Under the pieces are notes generated by a model. It made no database searches. It saw only the letters and a program-made list of their open reading frames with translations, and had not been told where the DNA came from. Both the position numbers and the translations under genes were made by a program. From positions 14,182,953 to 14,246,952 of the forward strand of contig CM063256.1 in the NCBI GenBank assembly GCA_032158295.1: 64,000 bases of DNA, given 5' to 3'. Each line of letters starts with the position of its first letter. Within the stretch, counting starts at the first letter, position 1. This document shows, in pieces, positions 26,900-36,900 of the stretch. The DNA is from Pycnopodia helianthoides. Lineage: Eukaryota > Echinodermata > Asteroidea > Forcipulatida > Asteriidae.

Positions 26900-27540
26900 T
26901 CGATTACTTCAGAACAATGTGTTGGTAGATCGATACCCGCAACTCAATCATCACGTGGAGTTGTTTTGTAATTACTATGGGGCTTAAAAGGATTAGTGTA
27001 CTTCAGAAATGTACAAAACCCAAGTATTTGACGGAGCTTACTCTAGTGCATGTAGATAAAATAATAGTAATTAGAAATTATTTAAAATTGTCTTCTGGTG
27101 CCGTGCGACAAAGGACCTCGCCAGCGGCTCACACGGCCACAACCCCGCCAGTTTTAAAAAGCTGTTTTAAGGACCTCGTCGCCACTCTTTTCTTCCCGTG
27201 GTCCACATTCACCATATTAATGTTCAAAACTTAACTTCAGAGAGTTGTATATACCAACAACCACCCGAACTAATCGAATTCTCGTCGAATTCTTGGCCAA
27301 CAACATTAACAAGCTTTGACGAAACTTAATAATAGAAATGATATTTAAATGTGATCTTACTTACCGAATAATAGAATTCATTTAAATAAAATTGAATGAG
27401 CAGGAAGTTCATTTAAAATAGAAAGTCGCGGGAATGTTTGTTGGCAGATAAACCTTTATTAATATTATTGGTCAAACAGTTATGTTTTCCATTGTTTGTC
27501 TTTTTCAACAAAATTTCCCCTCTAATATGGTAATTCGGCT
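26900..27540. repeat. Degenerate spacer flank upstream of array copy 4
   Basis: This stretch matches the start of the other units (for example positions 1-950), but with deletions and substitutions. Homology stops abruptly at GGTAATTCGGCTT (27541). It is the outer edge of the array on the right. Positions 26965-27445 have a near-identical second copy at 54740-55226. Confidence 0.8.
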
Positions 27541-30190
27541 TCTTCTTTTTTTTCATCAAAGGTTTTTCCTATTTCAAGTAATAACATTCTGAGCAGCTCA
27601 AAAGATTACAAAATTTTAGCTCACTTTGATTATGGCAAGTTTATTGCGGATTTCGAGCTTAAGTTCGCTCGAGCACTAAGCCCGTTACATTCTAACGAAA
27701 CGATTAACGATAATGAGCAAAAAATAGCTCTTCATTTTAACTGTAATTTATATAGACTGTGTCTAAAGGAGGGCCTTGTGGTTTGGAGTAGGCTACGGGA
27801 TGCCACATCATCAATTAACATGTTCAAAAAGACGAACTCACTCTCTTCCAGATCCACAATTTTTTGAAAATCCATGAAAAAAGTATATAATGTCGGTTTT
27901 AACAAAAGTCATATTTCTCGAACGAAGATTTTGAAGATTTTGGGGTCAATTCCCTTTGGGTAAGTATATAAACACGAATTGACAGAGACGCCCATTTTGG
28001 TTAACTTGATTGAAAATTGCACTACCATAACGTTTGTCTCCCCTAACACTTTTTCGTCCCGAATAAATATTGTAGCCTGCAGTTTGATTTTATAAATCAA
28101 GATGACCGATTCACTGACTCCCAACTCGAAAATGTTGCTTGTGATTTTTCTAAAATAATTTGTTAAAGTGGTCAGATATTGCCTGAGAGCGCACCACAGA
28201 GCATCTAGAATCCAAAATTTTCCGGGCCGTTAAGCGGGCCCCGAACTCCACGCCGTTAGGGCCTCGCGCTCTCAGGCGCCACGACTTGTTTTTATCATTT
28301 CCTGCTTGGTATACCGTTCACGCCCCTGCTCCAGAAATCCTGGATCCGCCCCTGCGGCCTTATTCTAGACATGGGACCTTTCAGGTGTTACAGGTTAGGA
28401 GGTTTACAGACTCTGTCTATCACCAGAAATACACAACTATGGGTTACGACACAATGTGGACCATTTCTTGTTTCCTTCGGCGACTGTTGTATTTCTTTCA
28501 AGAAAAGTTGAAGGCTCAAGGAGGTTTTGAGAAAATCCTGAAACCAGGAAAATGCATACGCACACACACGCCTAAAGGACTGTTGAGGACTCCAGTGAAA
28601 TAGTTCTAAACAATTATTATTTTGGCATCCTTGGACAAATATATTTCATCCTGCCCACAATGATTTTATGCAGTTTCTTGGTCAGTCGAACATCACTTCT
28701 TTCTTTCTTTTCTTGAGCCCACGTCTACACTCGTAATGTACCAACATTGTTGGGTCTATGCAGCTGAAGGTCTTGATCGCATTAGTCCTAGAGTTGTCAA
28801 AGCTGTTCCTTAATATTTTGAGTGGACGAATGATAACTGTTTTTCTTTTACCTTTTCAATTTTTACTTTCTTTTGCCTTTCCCTTTAGGAGCTCCGTATC
28901 AACAAAAGTTAACCGGCATCGGATTTTATTCTAAACAATCACATTACTCGTTACTTTTCTAAACGTTCACTTATAAACTTTATCATACAGTTTTACCCTG
29001 TTTGACATTGTTTATTTTTCATTTTAACTCAGCAACCAATGTAGCTTTAAATAAGCGTTGGGCCTAGAAATTCAATTTAATTTTTAATTTAATTTATTCA
29101 TTCTGCTTGTAAAGCCACAGACTTTAAGAAAAGCAAACTTTAACACTGCCCTAGCCAAGAACCTCATGAAGTGAAGACAAGGAATGAAGTTTCAGATTAA
29201 GATGTGGGAGGGAAAAAAACAGAGAATTGTTCCATGGAAACCTAAGCAATCAAGCAGGGACTGAAATCCCACTTCACATAGTTTTGGTATTTCATGAAAT
29301 TATTTAACGACCACGCAGGTTACTTTACTCAAGGTCTTTGGTCATTTGTTATTGTCCTTCACAGTTCCCTATTTCAAGCTTCTGTAAAAACCAACGAACA
29401 GGTGGTTAATTAATCGAAGGAACCTTACCTAGAAATACTTGTTTTAAACTCTCATAGGGTATGTATACCTTTGCTAATTACTCCCAAAATTAATGACCGT
29501 AAAATCTTTTAACTTGGTAAAAAGCACTACAGCTATTGACAATTGTATAACATTTTGAGAAATGATTCCCTTCTAAGGAATGTGGTTTTAGAGAGATGGA
29601 TCCAAAAACATTTCAATCTGAGAAACGTTCAGGCGTGAAACGTTAACTTTCTCAGATTGTGTATTCCAATTACGGATTATTCTTCCTGCGTGGACATAAC
29701 CGCTTCAGATGTTCGGCGATATATTAAAACCACTACCACCGTTTGAAGTGAAACTACAATTACATAAGATGAAAACAATCGAACGGTTCCAATAACAAAA
29801 AGGTGTACTCTGGCTTTAAGAACTAAATGTATGTGACTGTGTATGGGTTTTGAGGCGTTGCATGGTGAGGTATCAATATATATTCGGTTTGCGGTAACAC
29901 CATGTATATACACATGGTGTTACCGTAAACCGAATATATATGTGACTGAGGAAACATGTTAAATAGTTATTGGAGGAGCAGTCAGCTGCTCAATCATTCC
30001 CTTTATACGATATTTTGAGTTTCATAAACAGATTCTTTAAGTTTGTATAATTTTTTTCCATTTCGTTTATTTTCATTTTTAAATCCAATTATTTAGGGTC
30101 TTATGAAAACACACAAATTAAACAATAATGCGACATAACTGCTAACTACGATCGTACTGAATGAGCATCTAACTGTCTTGCCTGAACAAT
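27541..30190. other. Intergenic region without a recognised gene
   Basis: No conserved coding exon is visible. 28210-28350 contains the phrase CCTGGATCCGCCCCTGC, similar in inverse orientation to 42870-42900, and looks like the end of a DNA transposon. A 105-codon open frame at 28286-28603 starts inside it and matches nothing I recognise. 29515-29665 resembles part of the TTAA MITE family, with a small fold-back around AATCTGAGAAACG. Confidence 0.5.
29874..29942. repeat. Near-perfect palindrome
   Basis: TATATTCGGTTTGCGGTAAC leads into CACCATG and is mirrored by CATGGTG and GTTACCGTAAACCGAATATA, with only one or two mismatches around a central TATATA. The DNA could extrude a hairpin of roughly 30 bp. 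It is probably a tiny fold-back transposon. Confidence 0.8.
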
Positions 30191-30910
30191 TACAATATTG
30201 TTACTCCAGTCCCAGCCTCGTCCCCAGGGGTGATCGATCTAGCCGCGCCGTTTTCTTCCAGCATGCCTTGCTCGCTCATAACCCATGGAATGGTGGTTCA
30301 TTAAAATATGCCGAATCCAGCACATTTTAATTAGGTAATGGTAACAAGTATGGTAACCCGCAAATAAGGCCTAAAGTGAAAGAGCAACTGGTCCCCTCTC
30401 ATTCGTCTTTAATCTTGTGATATGTCTAACTCTATGCAGTTTAGGGTGACCTAGCCCTGGTGGCCTTTCACTTTCGATTACACTACAGTGTACAGCACAG
30501 AGGAAGAGTCCTATATAGGGCTAAGGGTGACCGTGTAAAAACATGATTCATTTGAAATGGAATCGCGTCAGAATACTTGCATTTTCACACGAGCGTACTA
30601 AGCGTCCTACAAGCGCTCAGAATTTGTTTACAAGCGTGCACGCAAAGTGGTCACGTTTGGGAGCCAATCAGCGTTGTTTCTCAGTACATCCCTACCAGGG
30701 ATTAGTGACGAGAGGTATCGACACGGCGCGCTGCTCATGGTAGCGAGGCTGCTCCAGTCCTTCACTGATGATTGACCATCGACATTTGACTCGTTGACTT
30801 TGACCTCAGCTGACTTCCTGCTCTGCAACCTCGTTCCCAGTGGTGTACGATCTCGCCGCGTCATTTTTTCCCCCAGGATGCCTTGCTCGATCATAACCCT
30901 TGAAGTGTAT
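30190..30910. repeat. Cluster of dispersed repeat fragments downstream of ARFRP1
   Basis: Two partial copies (30215-30300 and 30830-30905) of the element found inverted in intron 3 of the array genes share CGATCT, GCCTTGCTCG and CATAACCC words. The block at 30455-30535 (GGCCTTTCACTTTCG to CAGAGGAAGAGTCCTATAT) recurs at 52757-52828. The words TTGACCTCAGCTGACTTCC at about 30800 also occur within the last ARFRP1 exon. Confidence 0.6.
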
Positions 30911-30992
30911 TTTGATATATAATTTTATATTTGACTGGTCTGGTACTTCTGGTCTCTAAATCCATTAACACATTTCAAATTGTGGTGGCATG

Positions 30993-33900
30993 CTATGAAG
31001 CCACGACACAAGACTTTTTAACTTTGACCACAGCTGACTTCCTGAGTTTAGATACGTACTTCGAAGCTTTAACCCTTTCAAAGGGTGAGGTTTGTGATCT
31101 GCAACCTTTGACCTCAGCTGATTTCTTTGGTATGTGCTGGTCTTCGATAAGAGTTTCTTGGACGCATTCAACTAGCCAATCAATACCTTCGTTTACACCT
31201 TGGCTGCAAATACAAAAATAATGTTAATATTTATCTTGAAGATTCTGCTTCACATTGTAATAAATAAACCCATCTTCCATTCATCTTAAAGGCAGGGTAT
31301 ACTTTTGGTAGTTGTCAAAGACTAGTATCCTCACGTGGTATATCCCAACATATGCATAAAATAACAAACCTGTGAAAATTTGGGCTCATTTGGTCATCTA
31401 AGTAGCAAGAAAATAGTGAAAGAAAAAACGCCCTTGTTGAATAGAATTGTATGCTTTCAAAAGCCTGGGAAAGGCTTCATGCCTGAAGCCTTTCTCATAT
31501 TCAAACATTTTAGTGAGAAATAATCTCTCAAAAACTACATTACTTCAGAGGGAATCGTTTCTCAAAAGGTTTTATATTATCAGCAGCTCTCAGGTGCTCC
31601 TTACCAAGTAAGTTTTTATGGTAATGTACTTCTTGAGTTATTACCAAAAGTATTCACTGCCTTTAATGTAAACAAAGCAAGGCTAAAGGAAAATTAAATA
31701 ACGTTTTAAAAGCAGAACAAGACTCCAATAAAGTTTGTTCTTAATTCGCTTTCAAAAGATGCCTTTGCATTAGGCTTTAACGAATTCCGTTTGTTTCCAC
31801 TACTACCTACCCTGTGAGTGCAGACACTGGTTGTATGTGACAATCTCTCTTTCCAATATTTCTTGAACTTTGATTAAATTCTGTCTTGATATCAGACATA
31901 TTCAACACATCCTGTTCAAAGAAACACAAAATCCCTATGATTGGCAACATACAAAACATTTCAAAGCAAATGATGAAATAGATTTATAAAACAACTTTTA
32001 CTGTTTGACCATTCAATACCATTCACTAGAGATTCGAGTGATATTAAACTATGCCAAACTGCAATATGATATCATGTGGTGAAGGCATATTGTGCACAGT
32101 CGTGCAGCCACACACCTTGGTCAATTGGTCAAGTGGTTAGACTCCAGTTAGAGTGCAGGACTTGCAATCACAAGGTTGTGGGTTCGAATTCGGCCAAGCT
32201 AAAACCAACTGACTTCACTGTGACAAGAATAGATACTGTCGTTTAGTCACTGAATCACAATTTATCGATTTGGACAATTCATAATCAAAGAGATTAAACA
32301 AACAAGCACTTTACCAACTGGCGGTCTACTAGTACGTTCATACGGAAGTTGCAGGTTTAAGTCCCGCTCTTGTCAATTTTTCTTTGTTAAACCCAAAAGT
32401 ATTTCATATTTACCCAGTCAGTTTCCCTTTTGGTTTAACATTTGGTAATAAAATAAAAAAAATTGAAAAAAACACTAACCTGTAAATCTTGTTTGTTGGC
32501 AAGAACAAGTAGCGGTACACCATCCAGGGCTTCACTTGATAGCATCATGTCTCAAAGAAAGAAAATACAAACTTTTATTATCATCCTTTTTTGACAACAA
32601 ATAGTTATCACTAATTATAAACCCTTAAATACAATGAAACGTAAGTTTAAAAAGGTAGTTTAAAAAACTTAAAGAACCAAAAATCATTATGTTTCATTGC
32701 TTTCAGTTAATATCTTCCCCCACTAGGCCAGTGACCTACACACAGGTGGTATAAAGAATAAACAATATAACGGTCTAGTAAAATCCTTGTAAAGCAAGGA
32801 GTTAGAAAACATCAATGAAAAGAAACAAATTTAATTAGAAAAGGTGTCAATATATATACATTCAATATCAAAAATGGCTGTGAAAATTCAATTTAAATAT
32901 CATCAAGTTTGTGAAGCAAACACAGTAGTATCATAATCATAGTTCAAGGACAAAACAATCAACAAATATGTCAATGTGGGTAGATTTCATAATCAAGTCA
33001 AGAAAGTGGCAGTTATGCAACTTCATAATTGCATGAAAAAATGAGATTATGTAGCACATAAAACTAAGTAGTGCTCTCAATTTTCAATGGTATTAAAAAT
33101 GAGATCGGTTAATAAATAAAGAATGCTACATAAAATAAAGGCACACAAATCTTTCACAAATTAATAGCATTCACATGAAAATAAACATATTCAAGTGAAA
33201 ATATCAGTTAGTCCAAAATGTCAATCAATGAAATGTACAAACAGCATTTGAAATACACAGAATAAGTAATTTTGCCTCAGCAAAGTCTCAGATTTAAAGG
33301 TGAATAAATAATCTCCTGTAAAATAAAAAGAGGAAATAAAAGCCAAACAAAGGGTTATCAGTCACATTCATGCATTATTCATTACCATTTAAACCATAGC
33401 TACACCAGTGGCCTTATGCAAACCACCATGTATTTATTTCCACAAAGCTTGTCAGCAAAAAAAGAAATTTATTTCAACTATAAGCACAGCCTCACGGAAA
33501 ATAGAAATACAATGATTTGACCTAAAAAATCAACCAAACAACAAACCACAAGGGAAACTGACTGGGTAAGTTTTTAATAATTTTGAGCTGCACAAAAAAA
33601 AATTGAACTGAGCGGAACAAGAAAGAGCAAGCTCTGAGTTAATGTGCAGGCGCTCTACCAACTGAGCTTTCTAGCCCTAATGTTGGCAGTCTCCCAATAT
33701 TGTCAATATCTTTTTTTCGGGGGTGCCACTCAGATAAAAGATACATGTACAACAAGTTGAAGAAGTAAATCACCTAAAGTTTCAAAGGAACAAAAGTAAG
33801 TTTGTTAACAAAACAATAACACAAAAACATGGGGGAAAACTGAGATTATAGGTTTTGGGGGTCAGGTAAAAGTTTATGTTGGTTGTTTTTAAACATGAAC

Positions 33901-36900
33901 ACTAACTCCCACATAGATTGGATAGGAGCTGTTTAAAAATTATTACTCAATGGTAACTTGACTTATAAAATGTATGGAACCTACTGCTTTACATCCCATG
34001 TGAAGGACCAAGCACTAATGGTTAAGTGTCTTGCTTTAAAGGACACAAGTGTCACGACCTGGACTCGAACCCACACTCTGAGTACGATGTTCTTATCCGC
34101 TCGGCCCTGACACGCCATAAGGGTTATGTTTAGGATTTATGATTCAATCTACTTACCAAAGGCTAGTCTTGATTCTTCCAATCTTTCCTTATCTGATGAA
34201 TCCACTACATAGATCAGTCCATGAGACTCTGCATAATACTGAAGAAAAAATGGGGAAAAGTTGAAGATCAGAGGTGAGAATAAGTTTCACTCTGTAAAAG
34301 ATTTGTAACGGGATGTACACCTGTAGATGGAGCACACAGATTAACCAATTTTGTCAAAGTTTAATGCACTATCACTTAAATTATAAGTGAAGAAACTGTC
34401 AAATATTGCACACCAACTGCATGTGGAATGGCTTCTTGTCAATGGGCATGCTTGTCGGTATAGTGATTAATAACACCAAAGAATATAAATCGCCCTAAGG
34501 CGCAAGATGGGGAACTGGAGCGCTATCTATTGTTGGAATGTGAAATACGCAAGGGCGCCATTTCAGCAAGCGTATGTTTTGGTACATCATTGATATCAAT
34601 GGTCATTGTCCGCACTGATCAGGGCTCGAATTTGGGGGAAAAGCCACGAGACCACAAGACTTGTCTCTCAAAATGTTTACTGGACCAGAAATAACTTTAC
34701 AAGACCAGATTCATACTGAGAAAGAACTTCCTTGCACAGTTTAACTTGCATTTAATTTAACAAGCACTAAGACATAATAATAAGAGAATATTTACCTCAT
34801 TTGTCTTTAAAGTTTAAGGGTATTACGTATATTTCAAATCATTACTCAAAATCAACATTTGAACTTAATTTGTTTCTGTTCAAAACATTATAGAGTGTGG
34901 TACATGTACTGTACATGAATTGTTGTTGAATTGAAAACACAAGACCGCCGGACTTGTCTGGTCATGAGTTTACTGGCCCAATGCTAAAATCACTGGCCTC
35001 GAGCCAGCGGTCCAGTGTCAAATTCGAGCCCTGGTCATCTATTGTTGCATTACAAAAAGTTGCTTGTCGGTCCAGTGCAAATTTCACATTTCAGCCTGAG
35101 ACTCCAATCTTGCGCCCTATAATCTTTGGCTAAGTCACCTCCTCTTGGAGGGGTAGTACGTAATCCCACTCAATTTTTGTTTTCTTTTCTTTTTTGGGGG
35201 GGAAGGAGGGGTGTTTTAGGACTTGCAAGGCACCAAGTATAAAAATGTTATTGTAGGGTGTCATGGCCGAGTGGTTTAGAGCATCGGATTCAAGTTCTGG
35301 TGGTCGAGTCATAATTGCTTCTCTTCACCCGGGGTATAAATGGGTACCTGCGAGGGTAGAGGTTGATATTGTGTATGAAAAAGCCTTCGGAACGCTACAG
35401 CAGCACAGGGCTGTATACTCCCCAGGGAGAGGAGAAAGTTTACAGGAATGCTGTTGGCCCAATGACCAGGGCACTAATGTAAAGCGCATTGATACGTTAT
35501 TGTGAAATGAGCTACATGTATATAAGAACTAGTTATTATTTTTATTATCTCACATCGGTGCAAGGGTAAAATCAAAGTAATAACACACAAGGTTTTAGCC
35601 AGGATTTGATCAAAGGGTGTCTAAACATGCTTGAAATTCAAAAACTGGGTGTCCAAATTGTTCACTTACAATACAATTATATGTAAATGACAGATAACAC
35701 AGCGTGTCAAAATTTAAAACAGGGTGTCCAAAAGACACCCAGACACCCCTCTGGCTAACACTGTAATAACACGCCTCTCTGTGCAGCCACATTCTCATGG
35801 ACTCATGGTTCCCAAATGCAATTCCAAGATGTAATCGGCAAATTCCTTCCCACGCACTGCTGTATTTTGGAATTCTTTGCATGCAGCCTGTTTCCCTGCT
35901 GTCTATAACCTGTCCCTGTTCAAGCGTAATTAAATGGGTTTCTTTTAACCCTCCTACTGTCAGTGACTCTGGGCAACGTTTTCCAGTGAGTTAACTAACC
36001 ATTTGAAACCATTCGACTGCCAAGGTCGTGTACGGTGGCACAACTGCGCACAGAACTAACTGTGTACTGTGTACATGCATTCCCTCATGGTATCATATTT
36101 CAGGCTGGCATAGTTTATCTATCATTCAAAACCACTTGAATGGTATTGAATGGTCAGACAGCAAGAGGGTTAACTTAATTCTCTACGCTTCCTATTTCTA
36201 TCCCTTGCGTTTAGCCCACACCTTGAGTGGCTTTTTGTGCCCTATGTGATATGATGGGCAACCACCATAACAAATATTAAAAATGCATACAACCATTAAT
36301 TCGAACAATACTTGGGTCTGACAAGAGAATTATTCCTTCCTTACCTTATCCCATAATGCTTGCAGCTCTTCCTGTCCACCAAGGTCCCAAAACATCAAAC
36401 GTATTCGACCAGTGTCAATCTTCCCAACTATTCAGACATTAAAATAAAACTGGCGTTAACTTACATGTAATAGATGTTAAATTTGCACAGGGGATAAAGA
36501 ATAACGTTTGGTTTTACCCTTCCACCACTGTGTTTGAAGCATAATAGGATAATATTATACTAGTATTCAAACTGCCTCTAACTACCATGCAATCTGGGTG
36601 GTCCAGTTGGTAAGACATCTGCTCTAGAATGGCAAAGATCGTGGGTTCCAATCCCGTCCAAGTAATATGACTGTGTTTTTGTTTTCACAGAACTCAGGAA
36701 AGTACTGAGTATACAGTGCTTTACACACATCAGTGAAAGGGTAAAACCAAATAATAAGCTTACATGTACTTAATCAACCTAATTTTTACAGGCTTCCCAA
36801 TACCATTTGGGCGATTGATAAAATCAATTTGCCTGCATTTGTCATGATCTCAAAGTGTTCAATGATTAAAAATGATGAAATCAATGAGCTGTCAATTTTT

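Larger units (their letters stand above)
1..26900. repeat. Tandem array of four ~6.6-7.0 kb gene-bearing units
   Basis: The same sequence restarts at 1, 6601, 13285 and 19911, giving periods of 6600, 6684 and 6626 bp. The fourth unit runs about 6980 bp to near 26890. Units 1-3 and the left 3.3 kb of unit 4 are nearly identical, with scattered single-base changes and small indels. From about 23230 to 26900 unit 4 is clearly diverged and has extra insertions. Each unit contains one minus-strand four-exon gene (exon 1 at the right, exon 4 about 3 kb from the left) and a roughly 3.3-kb spacer. The window opens inside the spacer upstream of a further gene, so the array may continue to the left. 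Confidence 0.95.

Noticed and set aside
35263..35505. 80-codon plus-strand open frame (starts MAEWFRASDSSSGG)
   Set aside because: It is the translated head and body of a tRNA-derived SINE.
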